Of a stretch of DNA of 64,000 nt, positions 1 through 8,437 are shown piece by piece. The stretch comes from a virus. The notes beneath the pieces were generated by a model, which ran no database searches, was not told the DNA's origin, and saw only the letters and a program-made list of their open reading frames with translations. Where the stretch lies: the IMG/VR virus record IMGVR_UViG_3300024262_000018, positions 49,960 to 113,959 of that record; one strand, 5' to 3'. Each line of letters starts with the position of its first letter. Position 1 is the first letter of the stretch. A program made the translations under genes and the position numbers.

Positions 1-153
1 GCTTACAAAAAGGAACATCTTAAACACGAAATTGCTGATGTTCTTTTAGTCACAATGATTTTAGCAGAACGCTTGGGAATCGATATAGAAGAAGCATTAA
101 AAGAGAAGATAGAGATAGTAGAAAAAAGGACATACGAAGAATATAATACATAG
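1..153 (+). CDS. MazG-like nucleotide pyrophosphohydrolase, C-terminal end (partial)
   Basis: The window opens inside a reading frame of 50 codons ending in TAG. The visible peptide contains HEIADVLLVTMILAERLGID followed by an acidic and basic helix ending KRTYEEY. This matches the C-terminal half of the MazG / RS21-C6 all-alpha NTP pyrophosphatase fold, where the E..D pair of EIAD binds magnesium and the last helix ends near K-R-Y. Family members hydrolyse (d)NTPs to (d)NMP and PPi; phages use them to adjust dNTP pools or lower alarmone signals. The N-terminal half with the first EExxE motif lies outside the window, so substrate cannot be judged. Confidence 0.7.
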   Translation, partial: AYKKEHLKHEIADVLLVTMILAERLGIDIEEALKEKIEIVEKRTYEEYNT

Positions 154-250
154 GATCAACACTATTTTTACAGAATATTAAATTATGAATATATACATAA
201 AACACATTCTCCCCTTCCTTTGAGTTAGTTCAACTTAAAGGAGACACAAT

Positions 251-691
251 ATGGGAAGTTTTAGGCACCCAAGGACTCAACAAGAAAAAAGGCAGAATCA
301 GAATTGCGAATATTGTCGTCCTGCACGAAGACCTCATAATCTGATAGACGCTTGGGATGATGATCGTAAACATACTGACAAATGTTGGAAGAACTACAGA
401 AAAACTCAATATAAAGTAAAAGCCCTTCCTAAAAAGAAAAAGAATAGTTCTTCTTTCGCAAAATCTATGGAGAATAAAGATCATTGGCATTTAAATCACA
501 GATGCCAATATTGGTGTCATCGTCGTTTTTACGAAAATAAATGCAAAGGCTGTGAAGATAGAGAATTGAATAGAAAAGAATATGAGCAAAGAGAGTTTAA
601 AAAATTGCAGGCTCAATATGCGTTAGAACAAAAAGAGCGTCAACGAGAATGGAATAAAGAGTGTTACGAGTATTATTGGCATGGAAACTAA
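251..691 (+). CDS. Hypothetical Cys/His-rich basic protein
   Basis: 146 aa, preceded by a good ribosome-binding site (AAAGGAGAC) 5 to 8 bases before ATG. Very rich in Lys, Arg, His, Cys and aromatic residues. CxxC-type pairs appear near residues 19-22 (CEYC), and Cys/His groups near residues 80-100 (HRCQYWCHRRF, then CKGC) could form a zinc site. The C-terminal third is a charged helix rich in E, K, Q and R. No family is recognised. The stop overlaps the start of the next HNH gene by 11 bases, so the two are probably co-translated. A zinc-binding nucleic-acid protein is plausible but only inferred. Confidence 0.6.
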   Translation: MGSFRHPRTQQEKRQNQNCEYCRPARRPHNLIDAWDDDRKHTDKCWKNYRKTQYKVKALPKKKKNSSSFAKSMENKDHWHLNHRCQYWCHRRFYENKCKGCEDRELNRKEYEQREFKKLQAQYALEQKERQREWNKECYEYYWHGN

Positions 692-1019
692 AAAACAAAA
701 ACTGAAAGAATTAAGAAGATTATTTAGAGAACAAGTTCTTAAAAGGGACAATAACCAATGCGCATTTTGCGATTGCAAAGAAGATCTTGATGCTCATCAT
801 ATAACAAATAGAAATTATATGCCCATGTATGGATATGTAATCTCAAATGGGATAACATTGTGTAATGCTCATCATGCGTTAGCAGAACATTATTCTAGAG
901 CAATTCTTAAAGAAAGTATGGAAGAGTTTTCGCCAGAGAACTTATATAAAATAATTGATTCCTCGTATGACAAAGCATTATCAGATTGCGTAAAATTAGA
1001 AGAAGGAATTATAGGGTAA
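681..1019 (+). CDS. HNH endonuclease
   Basis: 112 aa. A zinc-knuckle HNH layout is visible: CAFC (about residues 27-30), DAHH (38-41), an N-containing middle segment (NGITLC) and HH near residue 64. These correspond to the paired Cys ligands, the catalytic His and the metal-binding His of HNH nucleases. The N-terminal basic helix (KLKELRRLFREQVLKRD) is typical of small free-standing phage HNH proteins. It overlaps the upstream gene and is followed at once by a tRNA gene, a common setting for homing endonucleases. Target unknown. Confidence 0.8.
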   Translation: METKKQKLKELRRLFREQVLKRDNNQCAFCDCKEDLDAHHITNRNYMPMYGYVISNGITLCNAHHALAEHYSRAILKESMEEFSPENLYKIIDSSYDKALSDCVKLEEGIIG

Positions 1020-1025
1020 TAAATT

Positions 1026-1095
1026 GGGCTCATAGTGTAGCAGTAGCACGAAACACTTTGAATGTTTTAGCTCCGGTGCAAATCCGGGTGAGCCT
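1026..1095 (+). tRNA. tRNA-Gln(UUG), type I
   Basis: Cloverleaf by eye: acceptor GGGCTCA/TGAGCCT (one G-U), anticodon stem AAACA/TGTTT with loop CTTTGAA (anticodon TTG), T stem TCCGG/CCGGG with loop TGCAAAT. Short variable loop. This is the normal-looking Gln tRNA of the locus. Confidence 0.85.
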
Positions 1096-1108
1096 GTTAA
1101 TGTGACTA

Positions 1109-1147
1109 GGGCAGTAGCTTAGTTGGTGGTAGAACACGGCTTTGAAT
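1109..1147 (+). pseudogene. 5' half of a tRNA (truncated)
   Basis: GGGCAGT acceptor strand, D-arm-like sequence with the TTGGTGG loop, then an interrupted anticodon region ending CTTTGAA. The sequence then runs directly into a protein gene with no matching anticodon 3' strand. A possible 3' half with matching CTGCCC lies at 2559-2580 inside the HNH gene. Confidence 0.55.
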
Positions 1148-1155
1148 ATATAAAA

Positions 1156-1527
1156 ATGAAAATACATCCAACTAAAATAACTGAATATCCATATTGGCAG
1201 GAAGACTCACCAGAAAAAACGATGAGTGCTTCATACTCAGGATACTATAGCATTTGGCCCGACAATGAATATAACGACTGTTCGTTTATTTCTAGTGGAT
1301 TCAATTTCTCTGGTAATATTGTTATAGCCCTTCGACCAGGTGGGAATCAAACAGACGGTGATGTTTTTGTAATTTGTAATGGTGACAAATGGGAATCCCC
1401 CTCTGGCTATCATCTATCTCATTTTAAGATTTCTGGGGAAAGATTAAATGCAGACATGTTAGCTCAAAATAGCGGATGTACATATGAATATATACGAAAG
1501 ACAATAGAAAAAATAATCTGCAAATAA
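1156..1527 (+). CDS. Hypothetical protein
   Basis: 123 aa from the first ATG. The frame is open further upstream, but those codons lie in the tRNA fragment. No clear Shine-Dalgarno is seen. The protein has a mixed alpha/beta appearance with a Ser/Gly/Tyr-rich first half and no recognised motif. It sits between a tRNA fragment and two tRNA genes, so it may have arrived with the tRNA rearrangement. Confidence 0.45.
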   Translation: MKIHPTKITEYPYWQEDSPEKTMSASYSGYYSIWPDNEYNDCSFISSGFNFSGNIVIALRPGGNQTDGDVFVICNGDKWESPSGYHLSHFKISGERLNADMLAQNSGCTYEYIRKTIEKIICK

Positions 1528-1531
1528 ATAT

Positions 1532-1613
1532 AGAGTGGTAGAATAATTGGTAATTCACTGGACTTTGAATCCAGGTCCGAAAGGATAATGAAGGTTCAAA
1601 TCCTTCCCACTCT
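1532..1613 (+). tRNA. tRNA with Gln anticodon UUG and a long variable arm (type II)
   Basis: Acceptor AGAGTGG/CCACTCT, D stem GAAT/ATTC, anticodon stem CTGGA/TCCAG with loop CTTTGAA (TTG), variable arm of about 15 nt with TCC-GAAA-GGA hairpin, T stem GAAGG/CCTTC with loop TTCAAAT. All stems are complete. A long variable arm is normal for Leu, Ser and Tyr but not for Gln tRNA. Confidence 0.8.
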
Positions 1614-1627
1614 ATTATAATATTTAT

Positions 1628-1709
1628 AGAGCGATAGAGTAATTGGCAACTCACCGGACTCTGACTCCGGACTCGTAAGGGTATTGAAGGTTCAAATCCT
1701 TCTCGCTCT
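1628..1709 (+). tRNA. tRNA with Gln anticodon CUG and a long variable arm (type II)
   Basis: Paralogue of the preceding tRNA. Acceptor AGAGCGA/TCGCTCT, D stem GAGT/ACTC, anticodon stem CCGGA/TCCGG with loop CTCTGAC (CTG), variable arm ACTC-GTAA-GGGT, T arm GAAGG-TTCAAAT-CCTTC. Confidence 0.8.
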
Positions 1710-1797
1710 GTTAAACAAATATTTAGTTTCTTGAAGGAAATAGCGTAAAGAGTTAGTATGTATTATCACGCTACGTTATTTGCTAAGGAATTATAAA

Positions 1798-2592
1798 ATG
1801 AGAAAAAGAACAAATCCCATCTGGAAAGTAGATATAAAAAATTTTGTTAAAATAATTGACGAATCTAATACTATATCAGAAGTTGTAGACAAGATAGGAA
1901 TAAAAGGTAGATATAGACAAACCTGTTGCAAAACGGTTGTCCGAAGAGCAGAAGTTGAAAAAATATCTTTAGACGGTTTACGAAAACGTTTTAAAAAATA
2001 TAATAAGAACTTTTTAGCAAACATTAATAAAGAAAAAACGATACCGCTTAAAAAAATACTTATTAATAATTCACACTACAACCGTGGGCATCTAAAAGAC
2101 AGGCTAATAAAAAATAAAATACTTAAAAACGAATGTGCTATTTGTAAACAAAAACCGAAATGGAACAATCAAATCCTCGTAATGGTTCTAGATCACATTA
2201 ATGGCGTAAAAAATGACAATAGGTTAAACAACCTTAGACTATTATGTCCCAATTGCAATAGTCAACAATCTACATTTGCAGGACGAAATATTAAAAAACA
2301 ACGAAAATTAAAAAAGTCAGAAATAAACCCAGAATGGAGAAACGCATGCCGCCCAAAAACCCGAAAAGTTAAAAGACCAGATAAAGAAGAATTACTTAAA
2401 TTACTATGGGAAATACCAACCGCTCAACTCGCTAAAAGATATGGAGTAACAGACAAGGCTATAGAAAAGTGGTCAAAAGCCTATGGTATAACAAAACCAG
2501 CAAGAGGTTATTGGGCGAAAAAAAGTAAAAGTGACAAAAAATACAATAAGCTTACAATAGGTTCAAATCCTTCCTGCCCTGTTACAAAGTGA
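1798..2592 (+). CDS. HNH homing endonuclease with helix-turn-helix domains
   Basis: 264 aa from ATG 1798, chosen because AAGGAA lies 7 bases upstream. The N-terminal third is a predicted DNA-binding region. The middle carries an HNH core: CAICKQKP (about residue 113), VLDHINGVKNDNRLNNLRLL (His and Asn of the betabeta-alpha-metal fold) and CPNCNSQQ. The C-terminus has a helix-turn-helix (AQLAKRYGVTDKAIEKW). The last dozen codons are encoded by what looks like the 3' half of a tRNA (2559-2580). Such endonucleases spread by cutting alleles lacking them; this one may target a tRNA. The HNH at 50519-51271 shares the C-terminal HTH design. Confidence 0.8.
   Translation: MRKRTNPIWKVDIKNFVKIIDESNTISEVVDKIGIKGRYRQTCCKTVVRRAEVEKISLDGLRKRFKKYNKNFLANINKEKTIPLKKILINNSHYNRGHLKDRLIKNKILKNECAICKQKPKWNNQILVMVLDHINGVKNDNRLNNLRLLCPNCNSQQSTFAGRNIKKQRKLKKSEINPEWRNACRPKTRKVKRPDKEELLKLLWEIPTAQLAKRYGVTDKAIEKWSKAYGITKPARGYWAKKSKSDKKYNKLTIGSNPSCPVTK
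2559..2580 (+). pseudogene. 3' half of a tRNA inside the HNH gene
   Basis: AGGTTCAAATCCTT T-arm sequence followed by CCTGCCCT, which could pair with the GGGCAG acceptor strand at 1109. The 5' strand of the T stem is changed (ATAGG rather than GAAGG), so this is a remnant and not part of a working tRNA. Confidence 0.5.
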
Positions 2593-2643
2593 AGCATTTT
2601 GATCTATAATATGATAACTAGCGTATCGAAGAAGGGAAAAACT

Positions 2644-3027
2644 ATGAATAAAGATTACGTTGCTAAAGCTAAACACCTTGCTCAGAAGATCCAGGACGAC
2701 AAACAAAAAATGCGTGAGGATAGTATTAAAGACACCAAAAAGTTTGTCGCAGCTACGACTAAAATGAGGGACAAAGTGAAAGCAGCCCTGATGCCATTTG
2801 ACAATCTCCCATTAAATAGCGGAAAATTGCATATCGTATCGGATGAGATATTGAATATTCAACTTATCCAACGTAAACCGAATGAGAAAGACATAGAACT
2901 GCTCAGTCTTGGTATATATCCTAATGAAATCGTATTTGCCTATCCGGCACATTGGAATTATAACACGTACAGGTCTATAAATGAGTTGTTAGACTTTATA
3001 GCGAAGTTCGTTTCCAAACGCTTATAA
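2644..3027 (+). CDS. Hypothetical protein
   Basis: 127 aa. ATG 2644 is chosen over in-frame upstream codons because GAAGGGA precedes it at good spacing. The first 60 residues are a charged helix (KIQDDKQKMREDSIKDTKK); the second half is more beta-like, with a patch around YPAHWNYNTY. No family recognised. It lies upstream of the NADAR gene in the same direction. Confidence 0.55.
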   Translation: MNKDYVAKAKHLAQKIQDDKQKMREDSIKDTKKFVAATTKMRDKVKAALMPFDNLPLNSGKLHIVSDEILNIQLIQRKPNEKDIELLSLGIYPNEIVFAYPAHWNYNTYRSINELLDFIAKFVSKRL

Positions 3028-3057
3028 AACCCTATACCACCATATTAGGAGAAATGA

Positions 3058-3594
3058 ATGTTGAAGATCAACGCTTGTAGTACAACTGATGAATTTGTTT
3101 TCTTTTGGGACAGTCTTTTCAGCCAGTGGTATTCTTGTGAATTTACAGATTATACCGACAAGACAGAATATGTCTCGGCAGAACAATATATGATGCGACA
3201 AAAAGCCCTTTTATTCGGAGATGAAGAAATAGCAGAAAAAATCATGTCTGCTAAGTCTCCCTATATATGCAAGTCTTTAGGCAAACAAGTCAAAAACTTT
3301 TCTAATGAAAAATGGATTGCAAATAGGATGTCAATCGTAACACAAGGTAATTATCTAAAATTTTCTCAGGATTTAGATCTTAAGAATACTTTAACGTCTA
3401 CCGGAGATAGAATTCTTGTTGAGGCTAGCCCTAAAGATAAAATATGGGGAATAGGACTAGATCGAAACGATTCTGCCGATACCATAGAAGATGTCTCAAG
3501 TTGGCAAGGATTAAATCTTTTAGGAATATGCCTCATGAACGTAAGAAGTCATTTCAAACTTATAGATAACGTTTTTGATGCCTGGAGAAATTAA
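3058..3594 (+). CDS. NADAR-family (YbiA-like) N-glycosidase
   Basis: 178 aa, close to the usual 150-180 aa of the family. Motifs of the NADAR/DUF1768 fold are visible: FSQWYSCEF near residue 21, SAEQYMMRQKALLF (E and Q of the active pocket), ANRMSIVTQGNYLKF, then SPKDKIWGIGL and the C-terminal WQGLNLLGICLMNVR. Known members cleave N-glycosidic bonds in riboflavin intermediates, and some remove ADP-ribose from guanine in DNA, reversing DarT-type toxins. In a phage an anti-defence or NAD-recycling role is plausible. AGGAG lies 6 bases before this ATG; an ATG four bases earlier is out of frame and soon stops. Confidence 0.8.
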   Translation: MLKINACSTTDEFVFFWDSLFSQWYSCEFTDYTDKTEYVSAEQYMMRQKALLFGDEEIAEKIMSAKSPYICKSLGKQVKNFSNEKWIANRMSIVTQGNYLKFSQDLDLKNTLTSTGDRILVEASPKDKIWGIGLDRNDSADTIEDVSSWQGLNLLGICLMNVRSHFKLIDNVFDAWRN

Positions 3595-3597
3595 TAA

Positions 3598-4134
3598 ATG
3601 AGAGATAGTTGTCTTAATTGCGTAAGAAAACATTTATCAGTGGCTCATGTTTTGACGTTTGAAAAAACATTTCAAGGAATAGATCTATTAACCCATATCG
3701 GTCAAGCAGAAGTTCTGTTTGACGAATTTCTGACAGGCGATTATGATGTCCATTTTTGGCTATCCGTTGGTCATCTTGCGCGAATTGAAAATTATTTATA
3801 TAGTAATCATAAAATTAAAAACTTTATACAATTAGCAGACACTATTCGTAAAGAAAGGGTTATGGCTATTGAGAATGCAGATTACAGACCTGATTTTTTA
3901 TTATTAGGCAAGAATATCAGGAAACTCGTTAAAAATCTAAATATCCAGGATATTGACTACGAATGCGGAATTAAAGGTAATATTCTTGAGGCCGTTGAGG
4001 AGACTATAAAAGAGTATCCTAAATTATCAAAGAAAATATTCGCGGAGTATTCAAAAGCGATGGAACAGAAGCAAGGTTGGGAACAAATAGATTTTCTAGA
4101 ACTGATAGAAATAGCTACAGTGTTAGAAGAATAA
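3598..4134 (+). CDS. Hypothetical helical protein with N-terminal CLNCVRKH motif
   Basis: 178 aa starting 3 bases after the NADAR stop, so probably co-transcribed. The N-terminus has CxxCxxKH, followed by helices containing GQAEVLFDEF and SVGHLARIENYL, a ferritin-like or four-helix appearance. Similar CxxC..KH proteins are common among unnamed phage proteins, but no function is known to me. A metal-binding role is only a guess. Confidence 0.5.
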   Translation: MRDSCLNCVRKHLSVAHVLTFEKTFQGIDLLTHIGQAEVLFDEFLTGDYDVHFWLSVGHLARIENYLYSNHKIKNFIQLADTIRKERVMAIENADYRPDFLLLGKNIRKLVKNLNIQDIDYECGIKGNILEAVEETIKEYPKLSKKIFAEYSKAMEQKQGWEQIDFLELIEIATVLEE

Positions 4135-4252
4135 GTATTTAATCCGCATAATCTGGTATTCTCTTCAAACTCACCATTTTGCCCTTTTTAATTTATAAAG
4201 GTTAAAGAGAGGGATTGTATAATTAATAGTGAGTTTATACTGGAGTTATAAA

Positions 4253-4705
4253 ATGGATAAAAGCGTTTGGAAAATAACAGTTCAGAAATGCGATCTATTA
4301 TTAGAGAACACTGAAGGGAACCAGATAGTTTCTATTGGTATTATTAACCGCCTAGAATCATCGATGGTGAATAAGGGGTTTGTTCGTTTAGATAGATTGC
4401 CGGAAGAATGGTGCGAGATTTATGGAATGACAAGATTTGAAGGACAGATCACGACGCTCAGAAATGTTAAGGACTTTTGGGGAAAAGTATTTCCAATATT
4501 ATTTTCACTAGCAGATGGACACCCTTTACTATGGCAGTGTTCAGCCAAACACGCTAGATTTTATAAACTTTCCTTTAGCAGGCAAAATGTATATAAATTC
4601 TCTTTTGTGGCCGGAAGTCTAGCCGGTCAAGATCCGATTGACGATTATAATAGCCTTACAGGCGGCAGCATTGACGAACAAATAGTTATGCTGGAATTAG
4701 CATAA
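4253..4705 (+). CDS. Hypothetical protein
   Basis: 150 aa from ATG 4253, with TGGAG 9 bases upstream. Mixed alpha/beta composition. No catalytic signature recognised. Preceded by about 100 non-coding bases that may hold a promoter. Confidence 0.5.
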   Translation: MDKSVWKITVQKCDLLLENTEGNQIVSIGIINRLESSMVNKGFVRLDRLPEEWCEIYGMTRFEGQITTLRNVKDFWGKVFPILFSLADGHPLLWQCSAKHARFYKLSFSRQNVYKFSFVAGSLAGQDPIDDYNSLTGGSIDEQIVMLELA

Positions 4706-4779
4706 TCTAAATAAAATCTATAACTTTGTGGCATCATTTCTCGATAATCTGTATATAACTCTTATATATGGAGATTAAC

Positions 4780-5526
4780 ATGCAGAATAATAGCTCTTTA
4801 GTGAGTACTTTAACCCTTGAAAATGCAAAACTTGCCACAAAAGAAATTATAGATACCTTTATTAATGAAGGTACTGAAGAGAATATAGAAATAGATTATA
4901 AGATAACCTTTGGTGTAGCTTCGAGTTGCGAAACGAATACTGCATTTAAATTCAATTTTAAAGAGAATAGTTTTTTATTCCAACTTGCTTCTTTAGCCTC
5001 GACAATCGAGGAATTATCTAGCGAAGAGCATGACGCCCTTTTAGCATTTGAGAAAATGGTAATTAAAGAAATTGAAGATCATCATTTTAATACAATAAAA
5101 GCCAAACTGAGGGAATTCACTCCCTTGGATCATGAGAAGATGTCAAAAATAAACCCTTTTACTAGGCAAAAAATATTAGAAACGATTTTTCCAATGACGA
5201 ATTCTAAAGTCATCTCTTGTCTTTTTAATTTACTATTTGTTCCTGATGGTGACGATGGTTACATTTTAATGGTAAATAAAAATTCTCCCAAGCCAGGACT
5301 CTCTACGACTTCCGTATCTAATGATTTAATTAAAAGGCACTCTGAAACTGGAAAGAATTTCGATGAAATCATTAAAGACAGAAAAGCGGCTGAGGACGAT
5401 CAATATAAATATGTAGTAAGTGTAACAAAAAAATATTATGAATACCAATGTCAATTATCGCTGCATGTGGACTATTCTCCAGCTCCAAAAGAAGAAGTAG
5501 ACGCAAAAATGAAAGACATTATTTGA
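4780..5526 (+). CDS. Hypothetical protein
   Basis: 248 aa. ATG 4780 is preferred to the ATG 12 bases upstream because GGAG lies 7 bases before it. Rich in Lys, Glu, Ser and Thr, with alternating strands and helices (KFNFKENSFLFQLASLAST). No motif recognised. Sixteen bases separate it from the HhH-GPD-like gene. Confidence 0.5.
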   Translation: MQNNSSLVSTLTLENAKLATKEIIDTFINEGTEENIEIDYKITFGVASSCETNTAFKFNFKENSFLFQLASLASTIEELSSEEHDALLAFEKMVIKEIEDHHFNTIKAKLREFTPLDHEKMSKINPFTRQKILETIFPMTNSKVISCLFNLLFVPDGDDGYILMVNKNSPKPGLSTTSVSNDLIKRHSETGKNFDEIIKDRKAAEDDQYKYVVSVTKKYYEYQCQLSLHVDYSPAPKEEVDAKMKDII

Positions 5527-5541
5527 GGATGAAAGAAAAAA

Positions 5542-6162
5542 ATGGTTGAACCAACAATATGCACCGATTACCGTCGAACGACTGCCGAATTAGAAGAGTT
5601 TTTATTATTTAGTATCTCTGTAGCTGGAAAAACCGCGAGCCAGATATCTACAGCACTAGAGCGTTTTTTTAATTTTGCAGATCAAATTATAATGCAACAG
5701 GTAAAAACTTATGATGTAAAAATCCTCATGACAGAAAAAAACAAATATAATACACCTTTTAAGGCTATAAAAAGATTGATAGAAATTGAGGAATTAGAAA
5801 ATACAATTAAAATAAGTAGTCTTGGGCAGCACAATAAATTAAAAAAATCTTTTACTGAGTTGGTTAAAAGTAACTTGGACTTGAAGAATTGCACAGTAGA
5901 TGAATTAGAAAAGATCCACGGCATTGGTCCTAAAACATCTAGATTTTTCATATTACACACAAGACCTAAGCAAAAATTAGCGGTTCTAGATACTCATATT
6001 CTAAAATATATTAAACAATACATTGCAGATACCCCAAAAACAACACCTTCGAAAAAAAGATATAATGAATTAGAACAATGGTTTATTAAACACTGTGAAA
6101 CTTTAAAAGTGGATATTGCAGAATATGACTTACAAATATGGAATAGTTATGCCAGAAAATAA
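5542..6162 (+). CDS. HhH-GPD superfamily DNA glycosylase-like protein
   Basis: 206 aa. Near residues 115-150 the sequence reads CTVDELEKIHGIGPKTSRFF then LAVLDTHILKYI. This is the helix-hairpin-helix (L..IHGIGPKTS) followed by the D of LDTH, the catalytic aspartate of endonuclease III, MutY and OGG-type enzymes. These remove damaged or mismatched bases. The iron-sulfur cluster cysteines of EndoIII are absent. Preceded by GAGGATGAAAG. It overlaps the next gene by 14 bases. A protein specific for the phage's own modified bases is possible but unproven. Confidence 0.6.
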   Translation: MVEPTICTDYRRTTAELEEFLLFSISVAGKTASQISTALERFFNFADQIIMQQVKTYDVKILMTEKNKYNTPFKAIKRLIEIEELENTIKISSLGQHNKLKKSFTELVKSNLDLKNCTVDELEKIHGIGPKTSRFFILHTRPKQKLAVLDTHILKYIKQYIADTPKTTPSKKRYNELEQWFIKHCETLKVDIAEYDLQIWNSYARK

Positions 6163-7507
6163 CACAAAATTGAACAGATCTAGGGGAGCTTTTCTCGGTC
6201 CAAAAGTTTTAGACACGGCAGGAATAATGAAAAAACAAAAAAAATCACCAGAAAAAGAAACAGAAATTAAAAAAGTCGAGCCAAAACCGATAGCGGAATT
6301 AGCTTCTAAAGAGGCTACTGAGCCAATACCTAAGAAAATAGGTAGACAGACGCCTTCCATAGACAAACTACCCAACGATACCTATCCAGAGGCTCCTGGT
6401 GGCGGTGTAAGAGATGGAGCGGATCAAAGTGCTTTTAGACATAACAGAATGCGTGATGTCGGATTTAAAATCGGGAAATACATACAAACGCCACCATTAT
6501 TATTTACTAGAGACGGCCACTCTCTTTATCTAGGAGATATATTCCGTGGGGCGTCTGCCTTCCTAATTGCAGGAGGGCCATCTTTTAAAAATATAGATGT
6601 TGAGAAATTATCTTCTGCAGGATTTCTTACTTTCGGTCTAAATAATTCTGCAAAAAGTTTTAGACCTAACTTGTGGACATGTGTTGACGATCCAACCCAC
6701 TTTATCAAATCTGTTTGGTTAGACCCTAAGATTATGAAATTTGCTCCAATGGCCCACGCTGATAAAAAAATATTTGATAATGAAGCATGGAAAGAAATGG
6801 ATATGACTGTTGGAGATTGTCCTAATGTGCTTTATTACAGACGTAATGAAGACTTTAAGGCCGACCAATATCTCTTCGAAGATACTGTTAATTGGGGAAA
6901 CCATACCAAACTTGGTGGAGGAAGGTCTGTGATGCTTGCGGCATTACGCTTATCTTTCTATCTTGGCATTAGAAAAGTTTTCTTGTTGGGAGTAGATTTC
7001 GACATGAACGAGAATAATAAATATCATTTTGAACAGGAAAGAACAGATAAATCTATAAAAAATAATAACGATACATATGATCTGCTAAAATCGAGATTTA
7101 AACAACTAAAACCGATATTCGAAGAAAATGATTTTCAGGTGTTTAATTGCAATCCGGAATCAGGATTAAAAGTTTTTGATTTTATATCTTTTGAAGACGC
7201 AATTAAATCGGCCACAAAGATGATGCCAAAAAATTTGGAAACAGAAAGAACAGCCGGGTTATATGATCGAGGAGCCTCTAGTAAAAAAGAAAAAGAAAAA
7301 AACAAAATCAAAAAAGAGCTAGACATCGCTAGAGAAATATTAAATAAAGCAAAAGAAAAACTACAAAATACAGACGTGGATAAAATATCCGCCGAAGAAC
7401 ATAAAAAATTAGAACAAGAGATTGTAGATAAAAGACGCGTTTTTAGAACAATAGAAAGAAAAAAGAATAAAATTTGGTATGGATCTCCAGAAAGGCCAAC
7501 AGATTAA
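6149..7507 (+). CDS. MptE/DUF115 or sialyltransferase-like Rossmann protein
   Basis: 452 aa from the internal ATG (MPENNTKLNRS); the longer frame would overlap the upstream gene much more. After a charged N-terminal 100 residues comes AFLIAGGPSFKNIDVEKL near residue 138, then FLTFGLNNSAK and DLWTCVDDPTHF-like segments. This G-x-G/N-G-P-S plus N plus D arrangement is that of DUF115/MptE and GT42 sialyltransferase-like folds that bind nucleotide-linked substrates. GGGRSVMLAALRLSFYLG and VFLLGVDFDMN follow. The last 80 residues are a coiled coil. It heads a glycosyltransferase operon, and a shorter homologue lies at 28786-29481. Exact substrate unknown. Confidence 0.55.
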   Translation: MPENNTKLNRSRGAFLGPKVLDTAGIMKKQKKSPEKETEIKKVEPKPIAELASKEATEPIPKKIGRQTPSIDKLPNDTYPEAPGGGVRDGADQSAFRHNRMRDVGFKIGKYIQTPPLLFTRDGHSLYLGDIFRGASAFLIAGGPSFKNIDVEKLSSAGFLTFGLNNSAKSFRPNLWTCVDDPTHFIKSVWLDPKIMKFAPMAHADKKIFDNEAWKEMDMTVGDCPNVLYYRRNEDFKADQYLFEDTVNWGNHTKLGGGRSVMLAALRLSFYLGIRKVFLLGVDFDMNENNKYHFEQERTDKSIKNNNDTYDLLKSRFKQLKPIFEENDFQVFNCNPESGLKVFDFISFEDAIKSATKMMPKNLETERTAGLYDRGASSKKEKEKNKIKKELDIAREILNKAKEKLQNTDVDKISAEEHKKLEQEIVDKRRVFRTIERKKNKIWYGSPERPTD

Positions 7508-7510
7508 AAC

Positions 7511-8437
7511 ATGAATAAACAAATAAATTTGAATAAAAAAAACACAGGAGTACTTTTCTTTAATTTCGGATCTAGTTGCGCTATGCGTTTAACTATATGC
7601 ATGTATACTTTAAGAAAATACTATAATGGAAATGCTGTACTTCTATTACAGCAAAATGAAGAGCATACAGACAGAATTAAAGAAAAGGCAGAACAAATAG
7701 GTATAGATGTTGAACTTGTAAATCTGGACAGGATTTGTGATAGAAACTTTAAAAGTGTTCTAGCTCCAAAGGTTCTAAAAATCAGCCCCTACGAAGCGTC
7801 TGTTCAAATAGATGCCGATGCTTCATTCCGAGCGAGTCCACGACCTATATTAGATAGATGTTATGACTATGGCGTTCTAGTCTCACATTTCTGTGATTGG
7901 ATGTCGAATGGAAGTATAATGAAGAATAGAATATCGAGTTTTGCAGACGTTATCTCTCAAGAAGATCTATTTGGGTCGTTAAATCGTCGTCCTGCTATAA
8001 ATTGTGGCGTTGTGGGTTATAGACATGGAATTGGAGATGATTTCCAAAAAGAATGGGACGACTTAACTAATAAAACAGCAGGAAGATTTATTGCAGAAGA
8101 AATAGCATGTCAATGTGTTTTTTGGAAACATCCCCACTACCTAGCTCCATCAGAGTGGAATGCTTCAGTTGTGTGGGGGGATTTAGATTCTGCTAAAATT
8201 ATTCATTATCATGGTCACAAACACACATCCCTTAAAAGACGGAATAGCCGATATTGGTGGGCCGAAGTAGGTTGGGCAATAGAAGATGGAATTTTAGATT
8301 TTGAAGAAGTTAAGTTCTGGTCACAATTTGATAAAAATGCAAAAAAAGTTATAGCAGAACAGGATTTTGCTCATATAGAGAAAGCAAAAATAGAATTCGG
8401 TCATCTCAGAAAACAAAAGGAACTAACATATGGATAA
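7511..8437 (+). CDS. GT-A fold glycosyltransferase (GT8-like)
   Basis: 308 aa. A DxD-type metal-nucleotide-sugar site is seen in VQIDADASFRASP (about residue 97), followed by AINCGVVGYRHG, the N-x-G-V-x-x-Y/F pattern of GT8-like enzymes, and a C-terminal IIHYHGHKHTS, where a His ligand for the metal is expected. The gene starts 3 bases after the upstream stop and overlaps the next gene by 8, so it is translationally linked to the glycan operon. Acceptor unknown: phage DNA bases, virion or host surface are all possible. Confidence 0.65.
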   Translation: MNKQINLNKKNTGVLFFNFGSSCAMRLTICMYTLRKYYNGNAVLLLQQNEEHTDRIKEKAEQIGIDVELVNLDRICDRNFKSVLAPKVLKISPYEASVQIDADASFRASPRPILDRCYDYGVLVSHFCDWMSNGSIMKNRISSFADVISQEDLFGSLNRRPAINCGVVGYRHGIGDDFQKEWDDLTNKTAGRFIAEEIACQCVFWKHPHYLAPSEWNASVVWGDLDSAKIIHYHGHKHTSLKRRNSRYWWAEVGWAIEDGILDFEEVKFWSQFDKNAKKVIAEQDFAHIEKAKIEFGHLRKQKELTYG

